NCBI RefSeq assembly: GCF_000421265.1
Contig: NZ_ATWN01000004.1
Span: 62,001-126,000 of the forward strand
DNA from: Thalassospira lucentensis MCCC 1A00383 = DSM 14000
Lineage (GTDB): Bacteria; Pseudomonadota; Alphaproteobacteria; Rhodospirillales; Thalassospiraceae
Direction of reading: 5' to 3'
Length of the DNA stretch: 64,000 nt
The translations under genes were made by a program, and so were the position numbers. The number at the start of each line of letters is the position of its first letter. Within the stretch, counting starts at the first letter, position 1. Shown one piece after another: positions 33,538 to 42,044 of the stretch. Below the pieces are notes generated by a model, which did not search any database, was not told where the DNA came from, and was given only the letters and a program-made list of their open reading frames with translations.

Positions 33538-34353
33538 TTAACGATCCAGATGTTCGATGCTGTCTTGGCTGTTGGTTGCAATCGCCTGATCGTGGCCACG
33601 ATGGGTGATGTCAATCGGATCCCCGGTATTATGTCTGGGGCGCACGCGACCAAAATAATCGGAAAGTTTCTTGGCAGCATCTTCGGGTTTGCTGACCTGA
33701 CGCAGGGTAAAGCTGTGCCCCAAACGGTCGGTGATGTGCAAGTTGCCGTAATCAAAAATATTGCCGATGACACTTTTGCTGATCCGGGTCGATTTGATCG
33801 ACTCAAACCCGCGATCATCCTGATCCTTGCGCAGCACGCCGCTGCGCGTAACGATGCGGTTGTTGGTGATCACACGTTCAAAGAAAAACAGATCCCGTAT
33901 GGCCGTAAGCGGCAAAAGGATGCTGTCCTTTGCGGCCTGTGTCGAAATGCCAAGTGCGCGGCGCAGGATTTTCCAGACAATTGAAATCGCAGCAATGATC
34001 ACGCCAAACAGGGCGATGGAAAAGACAAATTCATAGTCTTCCCAAACCTGATCAAGGGTGGCGAATGCTTCGGGCCCGGTTAGCAGGTTCCTGAATTGCG
34101 GCATCAGGAAATCGTAAATTGTGCGCCAGTGGTAGGACGCATAAATCAAAACTGCAATCCAGATGATCTTGATAACGCCCGGTACCAGAACCGATACGCC
34201 AGAAATCGGCAAGTCCATGATCACGACTTCACCATCCTGAAGATGGCGGCGAATGCCTTTGAACGGTTTTCCAGTCGTTTTGTTCTGGGGGGTGTTACGG
34301 GGGGATGCCATTGGTGTTGCGATATCCAGATTGCGGTGTGTTGAGATGAGCAT
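33538..34353 (-). CDS. Membrane protein with bacterial PH domain (bPH2)
   Basis: A 271-residue protein with two membrane segments (about 58-78 and 108-130) and a C-terminal bacterial pleckstrin-like domain: VITNNRIVTRSGVLRKDQDD, STRISKSVIGNIFDYGNLHI and HSFTLRQVSKPEDAAKKLSD. It resembles YdbS/YdbT-type DUF304 proteins, whose function is unknown. Start is uncertain: ATG 34311 is an alternative to 34353 and neither has a clear ribosome site. It converges with the binding-protein gene (17 bases between stops). Confidence 0.75.
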   Translation of the reverse strand: MLISTHRNLDIATPMASPRNTPQNKTTGKPFKGIRRHLQDGEVVIMDLPISGVSVLVPGVIKIIWIAVLIYASYHWRTIYDFLMPQFRNLLTGPEAFATLDQVWEDYEFVFSIALFGVIIAAISIVWKILRRALGISTQAAKDSILLPLTAIRDLFFFERVITNNRIVTRSGVLRKDQDDRGFESIKSTRISKSVIGNIFDYGNLHITDRLGHSFTLRQVSKPEDAAKKLSDYFGRVRPRHNTGDPIDITHRGHDQAIATNSQDSIEHLDR

Positions 34354-34522
34354 ACGGTGGGGTGGAAAAATCGCAAGCCATTGAGCGATTTGTTTGAGGT
34401 GCGTTTTGTTTCACGCACCAAGCGTGTAATTTGAAGTTGCAACACCGTAAAAAATCGCGCTTATCATGGCGGCCTGCTGCCACCACTGCCGGTCACAAAA
34501 ACACTCTTTGGAAACGCGCCCC

Positions 34523-35422
34523 ATGGTTCCCTTCCTCGGCGAAGCCGCCGCTTTTAGTGCCGCCCTGTGCTGGGCGACATCAAGCATGATTTTTTCCAAT
34601 ATCGGCGGCAAGGTCGGGGCGCAAACGGTTAATCGCGGGCGGTTGGCCTGTTCGATTTTTTGCCTGACGATCCTGCACTGGGTAATGGAAGGCCAACCTT
34701 GGCCGAATGCGGTGACATGGGAGCAGCTTGGCTGGCTATCACTGTCATCCATCCTCGGTCTTGTGATCGGCGATGCCATGCTGTTTCAGGCCTTTGTCAT
34801 GCTGGGCGCGCGTCTTTCGATGCTGTTGATGTCAACCGTGCCCATCATGGGAGCGGTGTTGGCGTGGGTGTTGTTTGATGAAATCCTCATACCAATTGAA
34901 ATTGCCGGTATTGCCTGTGGGGTTGGTGGCGTTTTGTTGGTGATTGTCGGTAAAAAAGGCCGTCCTGTGGGATTGGCCGGGCGCAATTATGTGGTTGGTA
35001 TTCTGTTTGGTCTTGGCGGGGCGATTGGTCAGGTCAGCAATCTGATCACGGCCAAATATGCCCTGATCGGCGGGTATTCGGCATTGTCGGCAACATGGAT
35101 CAGGACCATGGTGGCGGTGATTGCCATGTGGGGCTTTGCGCTTTTGCTTGGGCGGGTACGCCGGACTGTTACCGCCTGCATTGCGCCTGATGTTGGCAAA
35201 TGGCTGTTTCTGGGGGCGTTGATTGGACCGGCGGTGGGGGTGTGGTTGTCGATGCTGGCGGTGCAAAACGCCAATGTCGGGATTGCCTCAACCTTGATGG
35301 CGCTGCCACCGGTGATCTTGATTGTCTATGAAGGGACGATCTTGCGCAAACCGGTCGGCTGGCAGGCGGTCATGGGCACCTGCCTTGCCTTTTGCGGTGT
35401 TGCGCTTTTGTTTATGCACTGA
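34523..35422 (+). CDS. DMT-superfamily transporter (EamA)
   Basis: A 299-residue inner-membrane protein with ten predicted helices in two EamA repeats (FLGEAAAFSAALCWATSSMI, LGLVIGDAMLFQAFVMLGAR, LMSTVPIMGAVLAWVLFDEI; then GILFGLGGAIGQVSNLITAK, IASTLMALPPVILIVYEGTI). Members export metabolites such as amino acids; the substrate here cannot be read. ATG 34523 (GGAA upstream) fits the family start. It converges on the nickel genes with 17 bases between stops. Confidence 0.85.
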   Translation: MVPFLGEAAAFSAALCWATSSMIFSNIGGKVGAQTVNRGRLACSIFCLTILHWVMEGQPWPNAVTWEQLGWLSLSSILGLVIGDAMLFQAFVMLGARLSMLLMSTVPIMGAVLAWVLFDEILIPIEIAGIACGVGGVLLVIVGKKGRPVGLAGRNYVVGILFGLGGAIGQVSNLITAKYALIGGYSALSATWIRTMVAVIAMWGFALLLGRVRRTVTACIAPDVGKWLFLGALIGPAVGVWLSMLAVQNANVGIASTLMALPPVILIVYEGTILRKPVGWQAVMGTCLAFCGVALLFMH

Positions 35423-35439
35423 TGTACGGCGGGCCGACC

Positions 35440-36009
35440 TTAGGTTGGTTTGATCCGCCGGGACCACAGGAACACACCGCCAAAAAGATTGATCAAAAGG
35501 CTCATACCAAACAGAGCACCTGCCCAAACCGGCAAATCAAACAGGGCGGATGTTCCGCGCAACGATGTATGCGGTTTCGTGGGGCTGGCTTTGGTCGCCG
35601 TTGCGTCGTTGGGGCCGAATTCGGGTGCATGGTAGGTCAGATTGACGATGTGTCCCATGCCATCGGCAACCTTGATCTGCCAGCCGTTTGACAGCGCACC
35701 GGATATATCTTCGCCGATGGTTTCCCGATCAACCCCAAAGGCAAAATGCCCAGTCCGGTCAGTACGAGCCTTTTGCCATGTTTTGCCAGTTGGCCCGATG
35801 ACGATGACCTCGGCAAAGGCCATTGGCGTCCCGTCGGTATAGCCAAAGCGATAGTTAATTGTATGACTATTGTCTGTAACCTGCCATCCGGCCCCGTGGG
35901 CATGTGCGGTTGACAACCCTGCAAAAAGCAGGGCCGTCAACGCCATTACCACAGCAGGCAGCGGTTTGATCATTTGTATGACTATTCGTCTTACCATGAG
36001 TCTGACCAT
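35440..36009 (-). CDS. nikL: NikL-like nickel uptake accessory protein
   Basis: A 189-residue protein with an N-terminal signal (to AHAHG), a beta-sandwich periplasmic domain (INYRFGYTDGTPMAFAEVIV, ARTDRTGHFAFGV) and one C-terminal membrane segment (WAGALFGMSLLINLFGGVFL). This topology, and the position right after a DUF4198 gene next to nikR, matches NikL of the NikKLMQO nickel transporters of alphaproteobacteria. An AGAGG site supports ATG 36009. The first 14 codons lie in an imperfect tandem repeat (positions about 35962-36014), so the start region may have expanded. No NikMQO transporter genes are adjacent. Confidence 0.65.
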   Translation of the reverse strand: MVRLMVRRIVIQMIKPLPAVVMALTALLFAGLSTAHAHGAGWQVTDNSHTINYRFGYTDGTPMAFAEVIVIGPTGKTWQKARTDRTGHFAFGVDRETIGEDISGALSNGWQIKVADGMGHIVNLTYHAPEFGPNDATATKASPTKPHTSLRGTSALFDLPVWAGALFGMSLLINLFGGVFLWSRRIKPT

Positions 36010-36034
36010 TCGTCTGACCTCTTAGGACATCGAT

Positions 36035-36832
36035 TTAATCGGCGACATTAAAGGTTACGGTCGCCCGCAGGTTATGACCGTGAATGCCCTGTTCCTGATC
36101 AGAAACATCGGTGGCAACCCGCACCACCCACATGCCAGGCGCACTGATGCGAACCTTGGCAATGCCGCTGCCGCGTTCATCGGTCAGTGTTTCGCTGGCG
36201 TAGGCCCATGACGACGGCGTATCGGTAAATCCGCCGTAAGTCGCCAAGACCGTGGTTGTCAGCGGCTGCCCATCAAGCAGGATCTGGAACGTCGCATCCT
36301 GACCGATTGCAGTATCGCGGGGATCAGAAAGCGGCACAATTTCAAGTTTGTCGCCAACTGGCGTGTCGACGAAATCATCGGCGGCATCGCCGGACGCTGC
36401 GCCAACCAGATGTTTGGCAAATTTTTCATAGCGGACCGCGGCAATCGCATCGGTATGTTGATCAAGACCGCCTTCCTGCCAACCATCGGGAGTCTGTGCC
36501 CACACGACGGGCAGGCGATGTGCTGACAGCCACGCGGCCGTTTCTGGCACATCAAACGTCCCGATCAGGTTGGGGGCATCGGGGTTGATTTTGAAATCAA
36601 GGGCTGTTTTCTGATCGCGCGTAATCAAAGTCGCACTAAGATGCTTGGCGGCTTCGGCTTCTTCCGGGGTGCCAAACAGATGGCTTGAATCAAGCGTGAA
36701 AGTCGCCGTATCGCCCGGTTTGACATCGGTTGGGCTGCTGGTTGTGGTGAATTCGTGGGCGGTTGCCGCACCGCTCAAAATACAGCCAAGAGCGGCAATA
36801 ATCACACCGGGTGCGAACTTTGATTGAAACAT
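36035..36832 (-). CDS. nikK: NikK-like DUF4198 periplasmic protein
   Basis: A 265-residue secreted DUF4198 protein. The signal peptide ends ATAHEF, so the mature protein begins with a His, a feature of DUF4198 metal-binding proteins. Later parts include DVKPGDTATFTLDSSHLFG, LEIVPLSDPRDTAIGQDATF and GSGIAKVRISAPGMWVVRVA. In Rhodobacter-type loci NikK helps deliver Ni2+ to the ECF transporter. AAAGGA precedes the start. It is divergent from nikR with a palindromic operator between them and is followed by nikL 25 bases on. Confidence 0.75.
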   Translation of the reverse strand: MFQSKFAPGVIIAALGCILSGAATAHEFTTTSSPTDVKPGDTATFTLDSSHLFGTPEEAEAAKHLSATLITRDQKTALDFKINPDAPNLIGTFDVPETAAWLSAHRLPVVWAQTPDGWQEGGLDQHTDAIAAVRYEKFAKHLVGAASGDAADDFVDTPVGDKLEIVPLSDPRDTAIGQDATFQILLDGQPLTTTVLATYGGFTDTPSSWAYASETLTDERGSGIAKVRISAPGMWVVRVATDVSDQEQGIHGHNLRATVTFNVAD

Positions 36833-36870
36833 CTGCTATCCTTTGGGAAATTAGGTCTATAGAAAAGGCG

Positions 36871-36897
36871 GTATGAACTTTTCAAATTTGTTCATAC
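36871..36897. promoter_or_regulatory. NikR operator palindrome
   Basis: GTATGAAC and GTTCATAC are perfect inverted arms separated by 11 bases. The NikR consensus is GTATGA-N16-TCATAC; here the spacing is N15. It lies in the 99-base gap between nikK and nikR, 39 bases before nikK and 35 before nikR, so it can repress one or both. Confidence 0.8.
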
Positions 36898-36931
36898 GAG
36901 TCAAGCCGATGATTTTGAAAAGGGAATTGTG

Positions 36932-37411
36932 ATGACCCGCGTCACCGTATCGATTGAAGATGATCTGATGGAGGCCTTCGATGCCTTTCTTAATCAGCGC
37001 GGCTATACCAACCGATCCGAAGGATTTCGCGACTTGATCCGTGAAAAACTGCAAAACACCAAGCTTGCTGAAGATGCAAACGGGGTGGGGATTGCGGTCT
37101 TGAATTATGTGTATGATCACGAAGAACGCATGCTGGCATCTCGCCTGATGAGCACCCAGCACGAACATCATAATTTAACGGTCTCGACAGTTCATTTTCA
37201 CATTGATCATGATACCTGCCTTGAAAGCGTGACCTTGCGCGGCAGTCTTGCCGAAATTCGTGCCTTTGCCGATAAGGTTCTGGCCCAGCCCGGTGTGCGC
37301 CATGGTGAACTTTATTCCGTGCCCGGCGAGATGCATGTGGAATCCCATCATCACGGTGGCGATCATCATGGGCATGCGCATAAGCACGAACATCTGAAAA
37401 TCACGACGTAA
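36932..37411 (+). CDS. nikR: Nickel-responsive regulator NikR
   Basis: A 159-residue ribbon-helix-helix repressor with an ACT-like nickel domain. The N terminus (RVTVSIEDDLMEAFDAFLNQ) is the DNA-binding ribbon. Nickel ligands of the family are seen as HEHHNLTVSTVHFHIDHDTCLE: the His of EHH, H and H of HFHID, and the Cys. The C-terminal tail is His-rich (SHHHGGDHHGHAHKHEH), more than in E. coli NikR, perhaps for metal storage. ATG 36932 has AGGGA upstream; GTG 36929 is an alternative. Confidence 0.93.
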   Translation: MTRVTVSIEDDLMEAFDAFLNQRGYTNRSEGFRDLIREKLQNTKLAEDANGVGIAVLNYVYDHEERMLASRLMSTQHEHHNLTVSTVHFHIDHDTCLESVTLRGSLAEIRAFADKVLAQPGVRHGELYSVPGEMHVESHHHGGDHHGHAHKHEHLKITT

Positions 37412-37538
37412 TTTCCTTATTTTCCGCAGCATTACGGTATGGGGGGCATGAGAGGGCGGTCAATACGGGGGTGTTTGATCCAAATATTAGGACCCGCAAA
37501 TGAGAACAAACTTGCAACATCGGAAATTCTATGTAAAT

Positions 37539-37553
37539 GTTCTCATTATGTTC
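37539..37553 (+). promoter_or_regulatory. Alphaproteobacterial LexA (SOS) box of recA
   Basis: GTTCTCATTATGTTC is GTTC-N7-GTTC, the direct-repeat LexA box of alphaproteobacteria, 140 bases before the recA start. A weaker GAAC-N7-CAAC is at about 37504-37518. Confidence 0.8.
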
Positions 37554-37693
37554 TCAAGCGCTCTGCTGGCGTGCGCAGGCAATTCAATCTGTTAAGGCAG
37601 CAGGCTTCTTAAGCGGTGGCGTTCCGCATTTAGGTCCGGGGAACCGCCTGCGTTGCATCCTACCCGGCCCTGTGGAATAAGAGAGTTCGAGCA

Positions 37694-38767
37694 ATGATTC
37701 AGACCGCGCTGCATTTGGTGGATAAGGATACTATGGATAAGCAGAAGGCACTCGAAGCCGCCCTCGGGCAGATTGAACGCGCATTTGGCAAGGGCTCGAT
37801 TATGAAGCTCGGCCAGCGCGATAGCGGCATTGATATTTCCGCAATTTCAAGCGGTTCGCTTGGGCTGGATATCGGGTTGGGCATTGGCGGTTTGCCGCGC
37901 GGCCGTATTGTTGAAATTTACGGTCCGGAAAGTTCGGGTAAGACCACACTGGCCCTGCACACCATTGCCGAAGCCCAGAAACTCGGCGGCACCTGTGCGT
38001 TTGTCGATGCGGAACACGCGCTTGATCCGGGATATGCCCGTAAACTGGGTGTGAATACCGACGAATTGCTGATTTCGCAGCCAGATGCCGGGGAGCAAGC
38101 ACTTGAAATCGCCGATACGCTGGTGCGTTCCGGGGCGATTGATGTGTTGGTCGTCGATTCGGTTGCTGCCCTTGTGCCGCGCGCCGAACTTGAAGGCGAA
38201 ATGGGCGACACCCACGTTGGCCTGCAGGCCCGTTTGATGAGCCAGGCGCTGCGTAAACTGACCAGTTCGGTTTCGCGGTCGAACTGCATGGTGATCTTCA
38301 TCAACCAGATCCGTATGAAGATCGGTGTGATGTTTGGCAGCCCGGAAACCACATCGGGTGGTAACGCACTTAAGTTTTATGCGTCTGTCCGTCTTGATAT
38401 TCGCCGTATCGGTCAGATCAAGGACCGTGACGAGGTCGTGGGCAACCAGACCCGTGTCAAAGTTGTTAAAAACAAAATGGCACCGCCGTTCAAACAGGTC
38501 GAATTCGATATTATGTACGGCGAAGGTATCTCCAAGATGGGCGAAATCCTTGATCTTGGTGTTAAGGCCGGCATTGTCGAGAAGTCAGGTTCGTGGTTCT
38601 CCTATAACTCGACCCGTATCGGGCAGGGCCGTGAAAACGCCAAGACTTTCCTGCGTGAAAATCCGGAAATGACCAACGAAATTGAAGCCAGCATTCGCGA
38701 GAGTGCCGGTCTGATTTCCGAGGCGATGACAAATATGAAAGAAGATGATCCGTCAAACGACGATTGA
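37694..38767 (+). CDS. recA: Recombinase RecA
   Basis: RecA pairs homologous DNA and activates LexA self-cleavage. The 357-residue protein has Walker [10 protein letters not shown], the [21 protein letters not shown]-terminal helix, [20 protein letters not shown] (Walker B region), loop L1/L2 region [20 protein letters not shown] and an acidic tail (KEDDPSNDD). The start at 37694 gives the short N-terminal extension common in alphaproteobacteria; 37733 is the E. coli-like start. An SOS box lies upstream and a terminator downstream. Confidence 0.98.
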   Translation: MIQTALHLVDKDTMDKQKALEAALGQIERAFGKGSIMKLGQRDSGIDISAISSGSLGLDIGLGIGGLPRGRIVEIYGPESSGKTTLALHTIAEAQKLGGTCAFVDAEHALDPGYARKLGVNTDELLISQPDAGEQALEIADTLVRSGAIDVLVVDSVAALVPRAELEGEMGDTHVGLQARLMSQALRKLTSSVSRSNCMVIFINQIRMKIGVMFGSPETTSGGNALKFYASVRLDIRRIGQIKDRDEVVGNQTRVKVVKNKMAPPFKQVEFDIMYGEGISKMGEILDLGVKAGIVEKSGSWFSYNSTRIGQGRENAKTFLRENPEMTNEIEASIRESAGLISEAMTNMKEDDPSNDD

Positions 38768-38786
38768 TCTTCTTTGATCTACGACT

Positions 38787-38823
38787 AAAAAACGGGCGTG
38801 CTTTGGGCGCGCCCGTTTTTTTT
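38787..38823 (+). terminator. Intrinsic terminator after recA
   Basis: ACGGGCG and CGCCCGT arms, an A tract before and eight T after. The hairpin core closely resembles those at 41144 and 41838. Confidence 0.92.
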
Positions 38824-38846
38824 GTGCCGAGGTGTCTGGGGGCTGA

Positions 38847-39917
38847 TTACTGTGAGATGCTGGTTTGCTGCGTTACGGTCGAATGGCTTTGCCATTTGGT
38901 TGGCGTGCTGCCGGTGATACGCAGGAATTCGCGATTGAAATTTGATTTGGTATTAAAGCCACTTGCCAGCATGGCGGTGGTGACGTTCTGTCCCGTTTCC
39001 AATTCCCGGCAGGCATGTTCAATGCGCAGCTTGTTGATATAGCGCGACACATTTTCGCCAGTCACAAGATTAATCGCGGTTGAAACCTGCTTAAGCGGAA
39101 AGCCCAAACGCCGCGCCAGCCGTGCCAGCGTCAGATCAGGATCAAGATAAAGCTTCTTGCCAATGACCAGTGCTTCAAGCTGTTCCATGATGGCGTGAAC
39201 GGGCACATCCTCATTGGTTTTATGAGGCGCGTTTTCCTGTCGGTGCACTCCGGGCGCGTTTGATGGGGCATCATATTCATCACCGTCCCCCTCAACAGGT
39301 TCGGTGACGATGTCGGGCGACAAGCACAAAAAACCGATCATCAAGAGCGCCACAGAAGAAAAAACACTCAAAATCAGGCCCGGCGCCCCGTGGTAGCCAT
39401 AGCTGAGCGCAAGTGTGATGCAAATGTCGCTGATCGCGGATGTAATCAGCGCAATGGCAATGATCCGCCAGATCACAGCCGGGAAATGCCCCGATGCCAG
39501 CCGCGTATTGGCAAGGTCATCGCTGTGACGATGCAACATCACAAGGATCGCCACCCCATAGCCGACAAATATCACGACAAGCAAAGCGTCGATGGTAACC
39601 GGAAAGGCCAATACGGCACATGCCATCACAACCGGGATCAGAAAATGAAAAAGATCACGGGATTTGCGTTGCGATCTTATCGCGCCATCAAGGAAGGCGA
39701 CCCACGCCAATGCCGGGATCAGCGATGCGGTGATCGGTTGGAGCAAGCGTAACTCGCTGACCCCGTAATATTGCACAACCGATACCGTCACACTTTGGCA
39801 TGCACACGCCAAAAGCAACGCTGCCAGAAGCCGGGGCGTCTTGGTAAACAGGGTTGCGCGCAAGAACAGAAAACCCAGCAGCAGGGCAACAACCATCGGA
39901 ACGGGTAAAACGATCAT
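38847..39917 (-). CDS. Membrane-anchored AraC-family regulator
   Basis: A 356-residue protein with about seven membrane segments in its first 215 residues (for example VVALLLGFLFLRATLF, LIPVVMACAVLAFPVTIDAL, LILSVFSSVALLMIGFLCLS), an acidic linker, and a C-terminal AraC DNA-binding domain (LARLARRLGFPLKQVSTAIN, ENVSRYINKLRIEHACRELE, VTTAMLASGFNTKSNFNREF). Regulators of this build sense a signal in the membrane. It is divergent from a secreted hydrolase gene, with a 21-base-spaced direct repeat between them as a likely binding site. Confidence 0.85.
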   Translation of the reverse strand: MIVLPVPMVVALLLGFLFLRATLFTKTPRLLAALLLACACQSVTVSVVQYYGVSELRLLQPITASLIPALAWVAFLDGAIRSQRKSRDLFHFLIPVVMACAVLAFPVTIDALLVVIFVGYGVAILVMLHRHSDDLANTRLASGHFPAVIWRIIAIALITSAISDICITLALSYGYHGAPGLILSVFSSVALLMIGFLCLSPDIVTEPVEGDGDEYDAPSNAPGVHRQENAPHKTNEDVPVHAIMEQLEALVIGKKLYLDPDLTLARLARRLGFPLKQVSTAINLVTGENVSRYINKLRIEHACRELETGQNVTTAMLASGFNTKSNFNREFLRITGSTPTKWQSHSTVTQQTSISQ

Positions 39918-39943
39918 CGACGTTTAATCAACTTATCAATCAT

Positions 39944-39979
39944 GTCCCAAAACCGGTTTTGCGTGTCCTAAAACCGGTT
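39944..39979. promoter_or_regulatory. Tandem operator for the AraC regulator
   Basis: GTCCnAAAACCGGTT occurs twice (39944-39958 and 39965-39979), with an offset of 21 bases, two turns of DNA. AraC-family dimers or monomers commonly bind such tandem sites. It lies between the AraC gene and the hydrolase gene. Confidence 0.7.
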
Positions 39980-40047
39980 CGAGGACGCCACACCGCGCAA
40001 ACCGGCGCAATTTCAAACCGTTAAACATTAAAACACGGATTGAAATC

Positions 40048-41094
40048 ATGAAACATGTAACTTCTGCGATGCTTCTGGCCTTGGGGCTGGGTCTTTTTGC
40101 CGCCGCGACATCTATGCCTGCCACGGCCGCACAAGACATTGCCGGGTATGATCGGTTCGACGTGCAGGCTGCCCACCGGTCCAGACCACTTGCGGCATCA
40201 ATCTGGTATCCTGCGGGCAGCCATATATATGTGGCCCCGGTCGGCAAAAGCGCGATCTGGCAAAGCACGAATGCCTATATCGGGGCGGCAATCGAACCGG
40301 GGAAACATCCGCTCATTTTGCTGTCGCATGGATCGGGGGGCAATATGGATGGGATCGGCTGGCTGTCATCGAAACTTGCATTGCGGGGGGCGATTGTTCT
40401 GGCTGTTAATCACCCCGGCACCACCACAGGCGACTCATCCCCGCGCCGGACGATGTATCTGGGGCAACGTGCCCTTGATGTCACAGCCGCCCTTGATCAG
40501 GTTCTCGCCAATCCTGAGTTTGCGCCCTACATCGACACCAACAACATATCTGCCGTCGGGTTCTCACTTGGCGGGACAACGGTTCTTAATCTTGCGGGGA
40601 TGCAGTTTGATCGCGCTGCTTACCGCGACTATTGCGTTAAATATCAAGACAGCGCGCAAGATTGCATTTTCTATAAAAAGGGCGGGGTGGATTTCGCGCA
40701 TTTGCCTGACGATTTCACAAACGGTTATCGCGACACGCGGATTAGCAAAACCGTCGCAATCGAACCGGGAATGTCCTTTGCCGTCAAACCCGACAGTCTG
40801 GCCGATGTGTCAAATCCCGTGCTGTTTATCAAGCTGGGCAAAGAGCACGGCTGGCTGGCGGGGGATGTCAGTGCGTCAGGAAGCAACCTTGTCGCAAAGG
40901 TAAAAGATGCATCCTTGGCGGTGTTTGCCCCAGCCTATCACCTGACATTTCTGGCGGAATGTGAACCCGGTGCCGCCAAGCTTCTTGAAGAAATGGACGA
41001 TGATCCGATTTGCACGGACCCGGTGGGAACCGATCGCAGTTTGGTCCATCGGCAGATTGCCGACCAAATCGCGACATTCCTTGGTTTGCCATAA
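40048..41094 (+). CDS. Secreted alpha/beta hydrolase (dienelactone-hydrolase-like)
   Basis: A 348-residue protein with a signal peptide (1-30, to ATAAQ). The fold is seen in LILLSHGSGGNMDGIGWLSS, VLAVNHPGTTTGDSSPRR (with the oxyanion strand) and the nucleophile elbow GFSLGGTT (Ser about residue 174). The general context is that of predicted dienelactone hydrolases or platelet-activating-factor-type lipases secreted to the periplasm. The substrate is unknown. Its divergent AraC regulator suggests substrate- or membrane-signal induction. Confidence 0.8.
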   Translation: MKHVTSAMLLALGLGLFAAATSMPATAAQDIAGYDRFDVQAAHRSRPLAASIWYPAGSHIYVAPVGKSAIWQSTNAYIGAAIEPGKHPLILLSHGSGGNMDGIGWLSSKLALRGAIVLAVNHPGTTTGDSSPRRTMYLGQRALDVTAALDQVLANPEFAPYIDTNNISAVGFSLGGTTVLNLAGMQFDRAAYRDYCVKYQDSAQDCIFYKKGGVDFAHLPDDFTNGYRDTRISKTVAIEPGMSFAVKPDSLADVSNPVLFIKLGKEHGWLAGDVSASGSNLVAKVKDASLAVFAPAYHLTFLAECEPGAAKLLEEMDDDPICTDPVGTDRSLVHRQIADQIATFLGLP

Positions 41095-41143
41095 ACAGCC
41101 AGTGGGGGGCTTGGTGTGCGCCCCATACGATCAAGGTGACTAA

Positions 41144-41172
41144 AGCGGGTGTGCATTGGCACGCCCGTTCTT
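41144..41172 (+). terminator. Terminator after the hydrolase gene
   Basis: GCGGGTGTGC and GCACGCCCGT form a stem with an ATTG loop, followed by TCTTTCT. It is a member of the hairpin family also at 38787 and 41838. Confidence 0.8.
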
Positions 41173-41309
41173 TCTATATGTCGAAAATACGGATTAAACA
41201 CCCAGAGTTTCACGTGCCCCAAAATGATCACGATTGGTGTAAGCCAATAGAAAACCTATGGTTTCACCTGCCTTAATCTTGCCAAATCAATAACTTGGCA
41301 GTGGGCTGT

Positions 41310-41334
41310 GGAACAAGTTTGCAACTGCCCCGTT
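41310..41334 (+). promoter_or_regulatory. EcfG-type general stress promoter
   Basis: GGAAC at 41310-41314 and CGTT at 41331-41334, 16 bases apart, are an exact match to the alphaproteobacterial EcfG consensus GGAAC-N16/17-CGTT. The start would be near 41342, about 50 bases before the entericidin ATG. Confidence 0.8.
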
Positions 41335-41393
41335 TGTTTAGTGTGAACAGTTTAATCAATACAAACATCTGCAAGCAAACAGGAGCAAACAAG

Positions 41394-41534
41394 ATGTCTG
41401 ATATTATGAAAAAGATTTTCGCCATTGCAATGATTTCAGGTATGGGGCTCGGCCTTGCCGCCTGTGAAACTGCAGATGGCTTTGGTCAGGACGTTGAAGA
41501 TGCTGGCGAAGCCATTCAGGAAGAAGCTGAGTAA
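41394..41534 (+). CDS. Entericidin-type small lipoprotein (1)
   Basis: A 46-residue lipoprotein: charged start MSDIMKKIFAIAMISG, lipobox LAAC (Cys about 22), then TADGFGQDVEDAGEAIQEEA, the entericidin EcnA/B pattern. In E. coli the pair forms a stationary-phase antidote/toxin; in alphaproteobacteria such genes are widespread members of the general stress response. AGGAG lies 8 bases before ATG 41394. The EcfG-type promoter upstream supports stress control. It is followed by a DUF1328 gene. Confidence 0.88.
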   Translation: MSDIMKKIFAIAMISGMGLGLAACETADGFGQDVEDAGEAIQEEAE

Positions 41535-41631
41535 GTCATTCATTCTTCCGTGCGTTGAGTTTGATCGCACCATCGGTGTGATCCCGTTCCGTTGGGGCGG
41601 GGAATAAAACGCACACAGTAAGGAGAAAGTT

Positions 41632-41808
41632 ATGTTGGGTTGGGCAATCTTTTGTCTGGTTCTTGCCCTGATCGCCGCCGTTCTTGGTTTTGGTGGTCTG
41701 GCCGGGACATTCGTTGGAATTGCAAAGATACTGTTCTTTGTCTTTATCGTGCTGTTCCTCGTTTCACTTCTGGTCAATGCGTTGCGTGGGCGCGGCCCAC
41801 CTGTCTGA
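41632..41808 (+). CDS. DUF1328 small membrane protein
   Basis: A 58-residue, two-helix membrane protein: [20 protein letters not shown], a [20 protein letters not shown] second helix and the basic end LRGRGPPV. This is the DUF1328/YtjA pattern. GGAG precedes ATG 41632. It is 97 bases after the entericidin gene, probably in the same stress-induced transcript, and is followed by a terminator. Function is unknown. Confidence 0.9.
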   Translation: MLGWAIFCLVLALIAAVLGFGGLAGTFVGIAKILFFVFIVLFLVSLLVNALRGRGPPV

Positions 41809-41837
41809 TCAGGTGCAAAAATAACACGAGCAAACCA

Positions 41838-41865
41838 GAACGGGCGTGCTACGGCGCGCCCGTTT
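41838..41865 (+). terminator. Terminator after DUF1328 gene
   Basis: AACGGGCGTGC and GCGCGCCCGTT pair, followed by TTT. It is nearly the same hairpin as after recA. Confidence 0.85.
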
Positions 41866-42044
41866 TGCTGTGTGCCCATTGGGAAAATACCAAGTAAACA
41901 GTTGCCAGTTGCATGCTCCGGGGACAATATAACAACCTGATTTTTGCCGCTTTTAAGCATCATCAATCGTGTATAAACTTGGTTGAACACGAAGCTTCGT
42001 GGCTTCAAAATCAACATGTCGTTAAAGGCAGGAGCAAAGAAACA

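Noticed and set aside
33524..33540. Palindrome TAAAGCA-aca-TGCTTTA after the binding-protein gene
   Set aside because: It is short, AT-rich and without a T run; too weak to call a terminator.
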